Of a DNA stretch of 41,618 nucleotides, positions 22,734-33,600 are shown piece by piece. The DNA is from a bacterium. Its GTDB lineage: Bacteria > Gemmatimonadota > Gemmatimonadetes > Longimicrobiales > RSA9. The position numbers and the translations under genes are program-made. The stretch is from NCBI GenBank assembly GCA_003242735.1, contig QGVH01000032.1, positions 1 through 41,618 of the forward strand, in the 5' to 3' direction. The notes under the pieces are model-generated. The model saw nothing but the letters and a program-made list of their open reading frames with translations, searched no databases and was not told where the DNA came from. How positions within the stretch are numbered: the first letter of the stretch is position 1; each line of letters begins with the position of its first letter.

Positions 22734-24563
22734 CTACTGGTCGCGGAAGAGACGCTCCGGCACCGACCCGGACAGGATCGTGTGCGGCGACATCCCCCGC
22801 GCCCCGACCTTGGGCTGGAGCGTCAGCCGCAGGCTCTCGAAGTCCTGCCAGGGCCGGCCGAGCTGGCTCTGCTCGATGTAGAAGCCCGCCTTCAGGATCT
22901 CGCCGGTCGTCACGACGGGGAACGAATCGTCCACGTCGGCGTCCCGCAGAGAAGCCAGCTCCGGCGGCGGCGTGGCCAGCGGGCCGAGCTCCACCGGCTC
23001 ACCCGACACCGGCACGAGCCAGACCGCGTAGTAGTAGCCCACCGGCGGCCGGCGCAGGTTCTGGAACGAGATGCCCAGCCGGTGCGCCCAGAAGGAGCCC
23101 TTCGCGCCGCCGGTCGCCTCGAAGATGCGCGGCGAGCCGGGGTTGGCGAACTCGAGGGTCCCGAACTGGAGCGGCCCCTCGACCAGGGCGTCATCGTCCG
23201 GGTCCGGCGTGCCGCGGTCGTCCAGGTACTGCGTCCAGAACGGCGCGGCGTCGGTCGGCTGAGCCTCGCCCGGCACGATCAGCACGTGGGTGAAGTCGCG
23301 CGCGGCGACGTCCCCCAGCGTGTGCGACCCGATCACGAAGTGGTGCCGCTCGTTCGCCGCCTCGGGGTTGAAGGTCGAGGTGCGCACCGGCGGCTGCGGG
23401 TCGTCGCCGTAGATCGGGTTGCCCGACTCATCGGTACCCACCTGCACGCGGCGGATGCGCGTGTACTCCGCCGTCGCCGGGGCGAGCTTGCCCGAGGCCG
23501 CATCGAACAGCCAGAGGCTGTACTGCGCGTTGGCCAGCGGCGCGAGCGACGTGGCGGTGATCTCGAGGCCGCTCACCCGCGCCTGGACGCCCGGCACATC
23601 GAGCAGGGCGAGCCGGTCCTCGAAGAGCGGGAACGGCGCGAACGCGTTGGGGATCGGCTTGCCGTCCAGGTCCAGGTCGACGCCGATCTGGATGCGGATC
23701 ACCGGCGGCCCGAGGTTCGGCGGCTCGCCCTTGTACACCACCACGTAGTTGTACTGGTGCTCCGGGATACCGCCCGTCACGTCCATCGTGTTCGGGACGA
23801 CGATGGACGAGTCGGGCACCGGCGGCGCGGTCTTCTTCTCGTACCACCGCCACGGCGTGCCCATGCAGAAGTCGGCGGTGCCCACGCCGGAGCTGTTGGC
23901 GGTGAACGCGCCGAGGTACCACGGGTTGGGGAGCGGGTCCGGGACGGGCTCCGCCTGGCAGCCCGCGTTGTCGGTCCACGTGTAATCGTTGTCCGGGTAT
24001 CCGCCCGGCGAGCCGCCCAGCGGGACAAGCTCGTCCGGCTCGGTCACGGTGCCGTACAGGATCATTTCGAGGTGGTCGACGAGGCCGTTGACCTTCGTCG
24101 CCAGCCGCTCGAGCGCGAACGTGTACCGTGCGCCGGGCTCCATTCCGTTCCAGCGCATGTAGAGGTCCCACATGTTCGCGCCCCAGTATTCCGGCCCCAT
24201 GATCCGCGCGAACGCGGTGCTCACCGCGGACGGGTCCGGCAGCGGCGCGAGCGCCGGGAGCCGCGGGTCCTGCCCCGCGATCCGTGTGCCGGCGTGCACC
24301 TCGTAGCGGAGGACCGACGGGTTGTAGAGCGCGTCGATGCCCGACCTCCGGAACGCGTCCGGGTCACTCACGTCCGCGACCAGCTCGAAGCTCGTGATCG
24401 TGGACACGCCCGAGGGGAAGCCGCCCGCGTCCTTGAGGTCGAGCAGGAAGTCGTCCGAGTCGCCGTCCAGCGGCTCGTTCGGCCCGACGTAGCGGTCCTG
24501 CTCGCACGCCGCGAGCATCGCAGCGAGGCCGATCGTGGCGATAAGCCTGCGGTCGAAGCGCAT
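22734..24563 (-). CDS. Large lipoprotein, last gene of the envelope operon
   Basis: 609 residues, unrecognised. ATG 24563 is taken as start; a GTG directly before it (24566) is also possible. The signal peptide ends in the lipobox AMLAAC followed by EQDRYVGPNEPLDGDSDDF. The mature protein is beta-rich and acidic, with paired segments such as ARYTFALERLATKVNGLVDH, PEHQYNYVVVYKGEPPNLGP and YSLWLFDAASGKLAPATAEY, suggesting several Ig-like or Fn3-like sandwich domains. It starts only 8 bp after the stop of the barrel gene at 24572, so the two are translationally linked. As the lipidated member of an operon with a TonB receptor and PorV-like protein, it may sit on the outer membrane as a surface-exposed accessory, but it has no SusD-like helices. 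Confidence 0.7.
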   Translation of the reverse strand: MRFDRRLIATIGLAAMLAACEQDRYVGPNEPLDGDSDDFLLDLKDAGGFPSGVSTITSFELVADVSDPDAFRRSGIDALYNPSVLRYEVHAGTRIAGQDPRLPALAPLPDPSAVSTAFARIMGPEYWGANMWDLYMRWNGMEPGARYTFALERLATKVNGLVDHLEMILYGTVTEPDELVPLGGSPGGYPDNDYTWTDNAGCQAEPVPDPLPNPWYLGAFTANSSGVGTADFCMGTPWRWYEKKTAPPVPDSSIVVPNTMDVTGGIPEHQYNYVVVYKGEPPNLGPPVIRIQIGVDLDLDGKPIPNAFAPFPLFEDRLALLDVPGVQARVSGLEITATSLAPLANAQYSLWLFDAASGKLAPATAEYTRIRRVQVGTDESGNPIYGDDPQPPVRTSTFNPEAANERHHFVIGSHTLGDVAARDFTHVLIVPGEAQPTDAAPFWTQYLDDRGTPDPDDDALVEGPLQFGTLEFANPGSPRIFEATGGAKGSFWAHRLGISFQNLRRPPVGYYYAVWLVPVSGEPVELGPLATPPPELASLRDADVDDSFPVVTTGEILKAGFYIEQSQLGRPWQDFESLRLTLQPKVGARGMSPHTILSGSVPERLFRDQ

Positions 24564-24571
24564 CACAGTCC

Positions 24572-25258
24572 CTATCTCCGTTGCCTACGCGGGACGAAAC
24601 TGAACGCGAGAGACACCCGGATGTTGTGCACGGTGCTCTTCGCTTCGGGGATGCTCGGGTTGGGATGCGGCATCGTCCGGTCGATGTAGAGGGGATCGAC
24701 GACGCTGAAGATCTCGCGGTCGAAGCCGGTGAAGATCTCGTCCCGCACGTCCAACCGCAGCCCGACGCCCCCGCCGCTGGAGTACTGCACACCGCCGCCG
24801 AGCATCCAGGTCGCGACGCTCTCACTCCGAATGCCGCGGTTCTGCTCCGGGTCCATGAAGAAGCGCGTGCGCCCCGCGCCGGCCGTGACGTACGGCGCGA
24901 ACGGCTCGAGCGACGCAAACCGCAGCAGCCCCGCGATGCCGAACCCGATCTGCGTGACCGTCTGATCGGGCAGGTAGAAGAACGTGCTGTCCTCGAACTT
25001 GAGGCCGACGAGCGGGAAGTACTCGCCGCGCGTCTTCGGCCGGCCGACCGAGAGGTAGCCGCCCACCGCAACGGCAGGCCGCGCGAAGTACATCACCTCC
25101 AGGCCGGCCGCCGGCCCGTTCTCCAGCGCCGCCGCTTCATCGAACCGCTGCCAGCTCAAGAACGTGCTCACCTCGAACTGGCCCTGCTGCTCCCCCTGCG
25201 CCGCCAGCGGCGAGGCGGCGAACACCGCCAGGAGGACGGCTCCGAATAGCGATCGCAT
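24572..25258 (-). CDS. Small outer-membrane beta-barrel protein
   Basis: 228 residues from ATG 25258 (MRSLFGAVLLAVFAASPLAA), with a clear signal peptide. The rest alternates polar and hydrophobic residues as in OmpA/OmpW-type 8-stranded barrels: GQFEVSTFLSWQRFDEAAAL, AAGLEVMYFARPAVAVGGYL, FAPYVTAGAGRTRFFMDPEQ, WMLGGGVQYSSGGGVGLRLD and VHNIRVSLAFSFVPRR. It lacks a C-terminal aromatic residue because of the short Arg tail. It starts 11 bp after the PorV-like gene stop, and the lipoprotein gene follows within 8 bp. A structural or assembly role for the operon's surface complex is inferred. Confidence 0.75.
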   Translation of the reverse strand: MRSLFGAVLLAVFAASPLAAQGEQQGQFEVSTFLSWQRFDEAAALENGPAAGLEVMYFARPAVAVGGYLSVGRPKTRGEYFPLVGLKFEDSTFFYLPDQTVTQIGFGIAGLLRFASLEPFAPYVTAGAGRTRFFMDPEQNRGIRSESVATWMLGGGVQYSSGGGVGLRLDVRDEIFTGFDREIFSVVDPLYIDRTMPHPNPSIPEAKSTVHNIRVSLAFSFVPRRQRR

Positions 25259-25269
25259 GCGGCGCCTCC

Positions 25270-26388
25270 TCAGAATCCGATCTCGAAGGAGAACACCTGG
25301 TTGTGGCCCAGGTTGTCTCCCAGAGTGGTGTAGGCGTAGTCGACCGCGATCCGGCGGTCGCCCACGGGCAGGCGCATGCCCAGACCCGCGGACAGGCCGG
25401 CCGTGAAGCCCCAGTTCGCGCGCGGCTCGTTGCGGAACTGCTTGCCGACGCGGGCGAAGAACATCCCGCGGTACGAGTACTCCGCGCCGAAGGCAGGCTC
25501 CATGTACGTGGTCGTCGCGTCCTGGATCGACCCCACCACCGCCAGCCCGTGCTCGGCGCTCGGCCCGATGATCGCGTCCGGCGCGCCGTACAGCTCGGCC
25601 CGGATCCCGAAGCGGAACGCCGTCGGGAGATCCAGCTTGGCGGTCTTGACCTCGACCGGCACGCCATCCCCCGAGGGGATCGGCCCCTGGTTCGCCGAGC
25701 TCGGCATCACGGTCTCGATGGCGCCGCCGCGGAACTGGCCGCTGGTCCCCACGTTCACCACCGCCGCGCCCATGGTGATGCCGTAGATCCCCGTCTCGAA
25801 CACGGTGGAGAGGTCCAGACCCACGTAGTTCGCCGTCGCCTGCGGGATCCCCTCCTGGACGTACTTGGCGGTGAACCCCACGTTCAGGCGGTCCGTGATG
25901 GCGCGGCTGTAATGCAGCCCGAACGCGGTGCCCGCCCACTCCACCGTCTCCGCCCGCTCCGGGTCGCCGCCCATCGGCCACTGCTCGGTGGTCACCCGGA
26001 CAGCGCCGGACGAGAAGCGGATCAGTGACGCGCCGAGCACATCACCCGCCGAGAGCGGCACCGCGGCGGCAACGAAGGTGTGGGTCACGCCCGAGTTGCC
26101 GTACAGCTCCGCGTAGCTCGCCGCGCCGGAAACGCCCTTGATCCCGACGATCGCCGACGAGTTCCAGTACAGCGAGTTCAGCCCCTCGACGGCCGCGACC
26201 ACCGCGCCGCCGAGTGCCAACTCCCGGGCGCCGACGCCGATCTCCAGGAAGTTGGCGCCGCGGGTGCCCACGCGCGTGATGCCGCGGCTCGGGTCCGGCT
26301 GCAACTGCGTGCCCTGACGCTGCGCCGACGCCGTCGTGGCGACGGAGACCAGCAGCACGAGCGTCGTCAGGCCGATTCTGATGCGCAT
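25270..26388 (-). CDS. PorV/PorQ-family outer-membrane protein
   Basis: 372 residues from ATG 26388 (MRIRIGLTTLVLLVSVATTA); a GTG four codons earlier is an alternative start. Signal peptide, then the FadL-like barrel typical of PorV: FLEIGVGARELALGGAVVAA, the WNSS motif in NSLYWNSSAIVGIKGVSGAA, and FGLHYSRAITDRLNVGFTAK, ending VFSFEIGF with a terminal Phe as outer-membrane proteins have. In Bacteroidota PorV escorts cargo from the type IX translocon to the sortase or attachment complex. Here it directly follows a gene whose product ends in a T9SS-like C-terminal domain, 13 bp apart. That suggests it handles that one protein. The translocon genes are not in the window. Confidence 0.88.
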   Translation of the reverse strand: MRIRIGLTTLVLLVSVATTASAQRQGTQLQPDPSRGITRVGTRGANFLEIGVGARELALGGAVVAAVEGLNSLYWNSSAIVGIKGVSGAASYAELYGNSGVTHTFVAAAVPLSAGDVLGASLIRFSSGAVRVTTEQWPMGGDPERAETVEWAGTAFGLHYSRAITDRLNVGFTAKYVQEGIPQATANYVGLDLSTVFETGIYGITMGAAVVNVGTSGQFRGGAIETVMPSSANQGPIPSGDGVPVEVKTAKLDLPTAFRFGIRAELYGAPDAIIGPSAEHGLAVVGSIQDATTTYMEPAFGAEYSYRGMFFARVGKQFRNEPRANWGFTAGLSAGLGMRLPVGDRRIAVDYAYTTLGDNLGHNQVFSFEIGF

Positions 26389-26401
26389 GGTCCACCCCAC
26401 G

Positions 26402-29400
26402 TCAGCGAATCACGATGAACTTGCCGAGCTTCCGGCGTGTGGCGCCGGTCGCCGGATCCCGCGCGGTCACCACGTAGATGTAGAAGCCCGCGGCGAGATC
26501 GTTGTCTTCATGGGTCCTCATGTTCCAGAAGAGATCACCGGCGCCGCTCAGGTCCTGCGGCGTCCAGGTGATGCGCTGCACGAACTGACCGGCCGCCGTG
26601 TAGATCGTGATCTCGCCGCTCGGCGGCAGGTTGGTGAAGGCCAGCCGCGCGCCGTCGCCGACGAGCTCGTACGCGGACGCGACGACATACGGGTTCGGCA
26701 CGACCGTCACGTTGTCCAGCGAGCGCGGACCCAGCGAGGCGATCGCGTCGCCCCGCACCGACGGCGAGACCGTGAACGCCAGGTCCACACCCGACCGGAG
26801 CGGGATGCCGAACCGGGCCACCAGCGTGAAGTCCGGCCGCATCCGGTTGTAGCCACCCGATGTCCCCCGGCCGACGACCGGGTTGCAGCTCGGGTAGTCG
26901 CCGCCGCAGCCGATGCGCGCCGGCGCCCAGGTCACCGCGAGCTGCGACCCGTACACCGGCTGGCCGTTCTGCAGCACGACCTCGCCGTCGGCGTCCGTCT
27001 GCGCAACCGGCACTTCCTCCAGGAAGTAGACCGGCGTGCCCGGCATCCACTTGCCTGGCGGCACCGAGATCCACGCGGTGTCCGCGCCCGAGCCGATCCG
27101 GATGCGCTCCGGCACGTCCTCCGCCAGCACCGCCACCGTGACCGGCCGGTCGTAGGAAGCGTTCCGCACCGTGAACGGCAGCGACACGGAGGCCAGGTCG
27201 TTCGGCGTGATCGCGCGGCCGAGCGCGACGCTCAGCGCGGCTGCCACCTCCGCTCCCGTGGCCGACGTCGCCGCGTCTCTCCGCCCGCGGATCGCCTCCT
27301 CGACGATCGCCCGCGTCACGGAACGATCCTCCGTGTTGATCCGGTGCGGCGCGCTCTGGCCGTACGGGTCGTCGCTCCAGCGCAGCAGGTACCGGCCGTA
27401 GGACGCGCCGGTCGCCGTGCCGCCCAGGAAGCGCAGGTGCGGCCACGCGTCGCTGTTCGCAATGACCTGGTCCGCGGCGTCACGGTACTCGGTGGGATAC
27501 TGCACGCCCGCCGAGTCGCGCACGCTGAGGATGAAACCGGGGAACGCATCCCGGCCGAAGATGCCGGCCGGCGTGAAGCTGGTGCCGGTGTTGGCCGAGA
27601 CGAACAGCGGCTGCCCGGCCGCAGTGACCAACACGCCGGCCCGCTGGTTGACGCGCGTCTCGTCGTACCCGGCGCCGGAGGTGGTCACCACCGAGCCGGC
27701 AGGACCCGCGACCAGCACGCCCTCCGGGTCGGTGGACTTCCACCGCAGCGGCGCCGCGGCCGAGTAGTCCTTGTAGATCGGCGCGCCGTTCGGGCCGAAG
27801 CCGACCACCGCCGAGCGGTACGCGTACACGATCGTGCTGTCCCGCGCCCCCTCACGGCCGTACGCCGTGACGACCACGGAGTCCACGAACACGAGCCGGT
27901 ACGACGTCTCCGACGGCGGGTCCTCGACCACGTCCACGACGACGCTCGCCACGCCGCCCGTCTCGCCGCCGATCACGAACGGCGTGCCCGTGTACCCGGG
28001 CGCCGTCCACAGCCCCCCGCGCAGCTCGTCCAGCGCGACGCGGGCGCCCCGGCCGCCGGCCTCCGAGCTGATCGGCACGTAGACGCTCACCACGTTGGGC
28101 AGCGAGGGGTTCGTCGCCAGCGTGTTCGACGTCGGCGGCGCGACCTCGTAGACGGTGCGGTCGATGCCGTCGAACTCCCCGTCCAGGTCCACGTCCACGC
28201 TGTCCCACACGGTGAAGCGGATGCCGGGGCTCTCGGCCACGAAGACGTAGAGGTAGCTCTGGCCGGGCAGCACCCCCGTGTCCTCGAACACCGTCGGGAA
28301 CGAGCCGCTGGAGTTCTTCACGAGCTGCGCGTAGGCCTGCCAGCCCGGCTGGATCGTATTGCCCCGCTCGTCCACCAGCCGGTCCGCGCGGCACCGCCCG
28401 CTCGCCGGCGTGAGCTGCGCGGTGAACGTCGCGCCGCCGTCGCACGACTTGTAGACGAGGATCCGGCTGACGTTGCCCTTGTTGTACGCCCGGATGCTGT
28501 CCACCAGCCACGGATTGAGCGCGTAGATCCGCTCGATCCGCGGGTCGCCCGTCGCGCCGCGCTCGATCTGGTCCGCGAGCCGCGCGACGTACTCGTCCTC
28601 CCAGGTCGAGGCCTGGTCGTCCAGGAAGATCCGCACCCGCGGCTGGCCGAGGTCACGGATCCCGCCCTGGGCCACGGCCCGCGCCCGCACCGGCGCCGGC
28701 ACGCCGGGCCCGAGATAGAAGCTCAGGTAGAACTGGTACGTGTTCTCCAGGAGCGCCATGAACGAGGCCGAGTCCACCGCGGCCAGGAACGCGACGGCGA
28801 AGCCGACCGAATCGCCGGCCTTGAGCGGGAACGGCCCCGCGCCGGACCACGTGTTGTTGTAGGCGTAGTTGCCCGTCCCGTCCGGCAGTGTGTCGGACCA
28901 CAACGCCACGCACTCGTTCAGGACCGGGTTGCACGTGTCGAAGAACAGCGTGTCCGGCCCCGTGGTGGGCGCGCCCGACGGACGGTTCGTGTACCGCCAG
29001 TTGGGATCCGGCACGTACCAGTTGAAGCAGCCCGGCCCGCGCGGGTTGTTCACGATGTCACACCGCTGGCCGGTCGAGCCGTTGTACGGCTTGATCAGCA
29101 TCCAGGTGTCGTAGGCCGTCATCGCCTGGGGGTCACGCCCGTTCAGCGCGTCCGCCGTGTTCGCGGCGATCACGCCGTAGCCGCCCCGCTTGTCCGGCCC
29201 CAGGAACTGGATCTGGCCGCACTCGAAGCCGCACAGCGACATCCGGTTGAACGTGATCGTGTCGCCGGCGAGCGGATGGCTCGGATTGTAGAACGGCGAG
29301 TTCGGGTCCGAGAACAGCTTGTTGCGCAGGTCCCCGATCGGGCTCTTCAGCCACATGATGCCGGTGGCGCCGACGCGGAAGCCGCGCCCCACGCGCGACC

Positions 29401-30616
29401 GCAGCGCCGGGCAGTTGATCCAGTCGACGTCCGGCGGGGTCCTGAGGTTGTCGCAGTTCTCGGTCCGCCCCAGCTCGTTGGAGACGACGGCGCCGCGCTC
29501 CACGATGGCGTGCACCGCCGCGCGCCGGCCATCGCCGGGCGGCGCACGCAGCCAGCGCGTCTGGAACCCGAAGTACAGCGAGTCGTAGTCCAGCCCGACG
29601 CCGTAGACCTCCTCGGTGTTGTTCACGATGACGCCCTGGTAGATGAACATGCCGGAGACGGTCGGCACGTTGAACGTGAAGGCGTCAACGTGGATGTCGA
29701 TGCCGAGCGGATAACCCTCGAGCTGCGGCGCGCCCGTTCCGTTCGGCAGCACGTTCCCGTACAGCGCGCGGATCTCGCGGCCGTGGTCGCTCATCACGCC
29801 GAACGTCTGGAACGCCGTACCGATGAACTCCCGGCCGGGCGCGTGCAGCTCCTCCGGCACGCGCCACCAGTCGAACGTGAACTCCGAGCCGCGCTGCCGG
29901 AACCACTCCTCCCAGCCCTCCTGCGTGATCGGGCGGGCGCCGCGCCAGCCGGCGCTGCCCCACGTCTCCGGGCAGTCCGAGCCCGCCATGAGCGGGAAGC
30001 CCGGATCCAGGAACGAGGCCGTGTGGTTGCGGCACGAGTCGTCGTTCGTGGACTGCACGCCCGAGTGGTAGACGCCGAACGCGCCGTCGTGCCCGCTGAA
30101 GTGCTCGATGTCGGGGTACAGGTTGGTCTCCCACATGTACCCGCCCCCGATCACGTTCTGGAGGCTCTCCACCTTCTCGCGGTGGCGCAGCCACTCGCTG
30201 GGCGCGGCGGCGACGTACGGCTGGAGGTCGAAGACCTCCCACACCCACGTGGTCGGGCCGGCCTCCACGCCGCGCTTCTGGATCGGCGGGTAACCCGTCC
30301 GCTGCCACGGCCCCATGCCGTAGTTGCCCACCCAGAACGCCACGTTCTGCGAGGCCGCCCGCAGGCCAGTGAAGGCGATGTCCCCCTCGCCCCGCAGGTT
30401 GAAGGGAGAGCGCTCCCACCGAACCGACTCGCAGAGCCGCGCCGGCGGCGGCACCCGCGGATTCTCCCACTCCTCGCACGGCGTCGGCACGCCCGGCGGC
30501 GGCGTGCGCCGCGCCTGGGCCTCGAGAACCCCGGGCACGGCCAGGCCCAGGGCCATGGCGGCCAGCGCCACGAGCCGGGGCAGGCGAGCCGGGGAACAAT
30601 GCATCGAGCTGCTCAT
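26402..30616 (-). CDS. Giant exported protein with FlgD/T9SS-type-A-like C-terminus
   Basis: 1404 residues. Signal peptide to about residue 34 (MALGLAVPGVLEAQA), start ATG 30616 with GAGG upstream (ATG 30604 also possible). The body is beta-rich with many Asn, Gly and Cys pairs (CRNHTASFLDPGF, CDIVNNPRGPGCFNWYV) and repeated segments mentioning VDSASFMALLENTYQFYLSF and SYLYVFVAESPGIRF, but no domain I can name. The last about 110 residues match the type A C-terminal sorting/FlgD-Ig pattern: VTVVPNPYVVASAYE, LPPSGEITIYTAAGQFVQRI, WNMRTHEDNDLAAGFYIYVV and the ending RRKLGKFIVIR. It lies between the TonB receptor gene (34 bp) and PorV-like gene (13 bp). I infer an exported, surface-attached protein handled by the PorV-like partner. 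Confidence 0.8.
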   Translation of the reverse strand: MSSSMHCSPARLPRLVALAAMALGLAVPGVLEAQARRTPPPGVPTPCEEWENPRVPPPARLCESVRWERSPFNLRGEGDIAFTGLRAASQNVAFWVGNYGMGPWQRTGYPPIQKRGVEAGPTTWVWEVFDLQPYVAAAPSEWLRHREKVESLQNVIGGGYMWETNLYPDIEHFSGHDGAFGVYHSGVQSTNDDSCRNHTASFLDPGFPLMAGSDCPETWGSAGWRGARPITQEGWEEWFRQRGSEFTFDWWRVPEELHAPGREFIGTAFQTFGVMSDHGREIRALYGNVLPNGTGAPQLEGYPLGIDIHVDAFTFNVPTVSGMFIYQGVIVNNTEEVYGVGLDYDSLYFGFQTRWLRAPPGDGRRAAVHAIVERGAVVSNELGRTENCDNLRTPPDVDWINCPALRSRVGRGFRVGATGIMWLKSPIGDLRNKLFSDPNSPFYNPSHPLAGDTITFNRMSLCGFECGQIQFLGPDKRGGYGVIAANTADALNGRDPQAMTAYDTWMLIKPYNGSTGQRCDIVNNPRGPGCFNWYVPDPNWRYTNRPSGAPTTGPDTLFFDTCNPVLNECVALWSDTLPDGTGNYAYNNTWSGAGPFPLKAGDSVGFAVAFLAAVDSASFMALLENTYQFYLSFYLGPGVPAPVRARAVAQGGIRDLGQPRVRIFLDDQASTWEDEYVARLADQIERGATGDPRIERIYALNPWLVDSIRAYNKGNVSRILVYKSCDGGATFTAQLTPASGRCRADRLVDERGNTIQPGWQAYAQLVKNSSGSFPTVFEDTGVLPGQSYLYVFVAESPGIRFTVWDSVDVDLDGEFDGIDRTVYEVAPPTSNTLATNPSLPNVVSVYVPISSEAGGRGARVALDELRGGLWTAPGYTGTPFVIGGETGGVASVVVDVVEDPPSETSYRLVFVDSVVVTAYGREGARDSTIVYAYRSAVVGFGPNGAPIYKDYSAAAPLRWKSTDPEGVLVAGPAGSVVTTSGAGYDETRVNQRAGVLVTAAGQPLFVSANTGTSFTPAGIFGRDAFPGFILSVRDSAGVQYPTEYRDAADQVIANSDAWPHLRFLGGTATGASYGRYLLRWSDDPYGQSAPHRINTEDRSVTRAIVEEAIRGRRDAATSATGAEVAAALSVALGRAITPNDLASVSLPFTVRNASYDRPVTVAVLAEDVPERIRIGSGADTAWISVPPGKWMPGTPVYFLEEVPVAQTDADGEVVLQNGQPVYGSQLAVTWAPARIGCGGDYPSCNPVVGRGTSGGYNRMRPDFTLVARFGIPLRSGVDLAFTVSPSVRGDAIASLGPRSLDNVTVVPNPYVVASAYELVGDGARLAFTNLPPSGEITIYTAAGQFVQRITWTPQDLSGAGDLFWNMRTHEDNDLAAGFYIYVVTARDPATGATRRKLGKFIVIR

Positions 30617-30650
30617 CCGTTCCTCTTCATCGAGTGGATCCGGTGCATCC

Positions 30651-33600
30651 TCAGAAGCTCACGCGGACACCGACGTTGATGGAGCGCGGCGCCGCGACCA
30701 TGTCCGGGCGGTCCCAGATGTCGGCGGTCGTGGACGTCTGCGAGAAGCTGCCGCCGCCGATCACGTCGAACCGCCCCGCCATGCCGGCACCGCCCTCGCA
30801 GTCACCCGTCGTCGGGAAGACCTGGAGGCAGTTGCGGCGGTTCAGCAGGTTCGTGACGCGCAGGAACGCGCCGTACCTCAGGTTCGCCACCCGCCAGTCC
30901 TTCCGCACCAGCAGGTTCACGTCGTACGTGGCCGGGCTCGTCCCGCTGTTCCGCTCCGCGTTGCCGACGCCGTACGCCAGCACCGGCGTGTACGGCAGCC
31001 CGCTCGCCGCCCGCAGCGTGATGCTCGCCGACGTGTTGCGCAGCAGGCTCCCGAGCACCGGGACGTCCGGCACATCGTCCTGCACCGCGAAGCGCAGCAC
31101 GCCGTTGAACACGTGCGTCTGGTCGATCTCGGAGCGGATCTCCTTGTACGCCGGCGGGTCGTTCTGCGCCTGCTTCAGCATCTCCAGGTCCGGCGGCGCC
31201 GCGTTCGTCCGGACCTGGGAGAGCGAGTAGCGCAGGTCGAACGCCCAGTGGCTCGTCAGCCGCCGCGCCAGCGAGAGCTCGATCCCGCGCACGGTCTGGT
31301 AATCCAGGTTCAGCAGCACCGTGTAGGTCGGCGTCGAGCTGTTGTTGTAGTTGGCGCCCGGGTCGAACACCGGCGTGCCCGTCTCCGTGACGCCGCCCCG
31401 CCGGATACCCGTCAGGCCGAGCTGGTCCTTGTTGAACAGGACCGCCGAGAGCGCGTAGTTGTCGAAGAGCTCGGACAGGAACCCGAACTCGTACGAGGAG
31501 GTCTGCTCCGTGACGAGCTGCGGGTTGCCGATCAGGATGGTGCCCGTCTCGTGGAAGAAGCGCGCGGCCTGCGGCGTGCCCTCCAGCGGCGTGCCGATGC
31601 CCGTGCCACGATACATGTTGTGCAGCAACGGGTTCTGGCTGTAGCGCCCGAAGTTGAAGAAGAAGCTCGAGGACTCGGTGACCGGCACGCTCACGCCCAG
31701 GCGCGGCGACCACTGCTTGCGGACCGGCGCCTTCTTGAAGTCGTCCTGGAGCGCCACCGCGTTGGCCTCGTTGCGCAGGTTCTCATCGAGGCCGCACGCC
31801 TGCACGCCCGTGTAGACGATGTTCGTCTCGGGATCCACGTAGCGGAACTTGTCCGCCGGCAGGCCGAACGCCGTCGGGTTCTCGCACACGTGGTAGAGCG
31901 TCGTGCCGTTCGTCGGATCCCGCGGGTTCGCCCAGAACAGGCCGTCCGCCCGGCCGTAGTCGAAGCGGAACCCGAAGGTCACCCGCAGGAAGTCGAACTC
32001 GATGTTGTCCTGGATGTAGGCGGCCGCATCCCACGGCTTCGCCGCGTAGCGGGAGATGTCCAGCGCGACGTTGTTGAGGCCGACCTGCTGGTACTCCTCG
32101 AACGAGACGTCGTGCTTCTGGAAGAAGACGCCCGCCTTGATGTTGTGGTGGTCGCCGACCTGCGTCTGCATGTCGAAGCGACCCACCCACGTGGACAGCT
32201 CCTCACCGCCGTAGATCTTGTCCGTGCCGAAGAACGGCTGGCGGCCGTAGGCGCGCGAGGAGCCCGTGGTGTGGAAGGGGCCGGACCAGTAGGTGTACGC
32301 CATCCGGTCCTCGATGCAGACGCCGCTCACGAAGGTGCACGTCGTGCGGTTCTGGTCGAACCGCCCGATCGCCGCCGTGTACGCCGTCCGGTCCAGCGTG
32401 TGGTCCCACTTCAGCACCCAGAGCTGCCGGTTCAGGTTGATCGAGCTCTGGAGCACGTACTGCTGCTCCTGGTTCGTCGCCTGGAGATCCTCGATCACCT
32501 CGGGGTCCCGGCCGTTCAGGAACACCGTGCGGCACACGTCCTCGGCGTCGGGATAGAGGTCCACGCAGCGGCCGAACATGTCGAAGCCGCTCCGCAACCA
32601 GCTGAACATGTAGGGCTGTGTCTGCCGCTGATAATCCAAGCCGAGGAAGGAGAGCTTCGCCGCGGGTGAGAAGTAGTAGGTCAGCTTGCCGTAGAGGTCG
32701 CGCCGGCTGTCGAAGCCGAGCTGCCGGTACCCCGGGAAAAGGTCGTAGATGCTGGCGTAGCGGTTCGCCAGGTCCCGCGGATCCGCGAAGGGGTTGTAGA
32801 TCAGGTCGTCGAACTTCAGGACACGCCCCACGCCGGACTCGAACTGCGCGGCCACCATGAAGCGCAGCTTGTTCCCGGTCATCGGGACCGGCCCGCTCAC
32901 GTAGCCGTCGAGCTGCTCCCACTCCCGCAGCTCATCGTACTTCGAGCCGAGCCAGCCGCCCACGCTGGAGGTCTGGTACTCGACCTCACCCTGGAGCTGC
33001 GTGCCGCCCTCGCGCGTCGCGATGTTGATCACGCCGGAGAGCGCGTTGCCGTACTGCGCCTCGAACCCACCGCGCAGGTAGTCCACCTGCTCCACCGCCT
33101 TGCTCGGCAGGAACATCGCGGGGCCGCCGAACACGAAGTTGTTGATCGGGATCCCGTCCACGAGCGTCAGCGTCTCGCCCTGCCGGCCGCCCCGGATCCG
33201 GACCGGCGAGAGGCCGCGGCGCTGCTCGTCGTAGCTGATGACGTCCGTGTTCTGCGGGACCTCGAGGAAGCCGTGCTGGAGGGAGAGCACACCCTGGATG
33301 TCCGTGACGGGCAGGGCCTGGATCTGCTCGGCGGTGATGATGTTGGACGCGCCCGTCGCCCGCGTCTCGATCAGCGGCACCCGCTCGGCCTCCACCACCA
33401 CCCCTTCCACCGCGAGCGCCTCGCTGGTCAGCTCGAAGTCCACCGTGCGGGTGACGTCGATGGTCACCTGCACGTTCTCCTTACGGACCACCGCGTACCC
33501 CAGGAGCTGTGCCGTCACGGTGTAGACGCCGGGCGGCACGTTGATCAGGAAGTAGCGTCCGTTCTCCTGCGTGAGGACGCTGCGGCCCGTCCCCTCCACC

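Noticed and set aside
26336..30679. 1447-codon open frame on the plus strand over the envelope operon
   Set aside because: Antisense shadow with His/Arg/Val low complexity; the minus strand encodes the giant exported protein with signal peptide and sorting-like tail.
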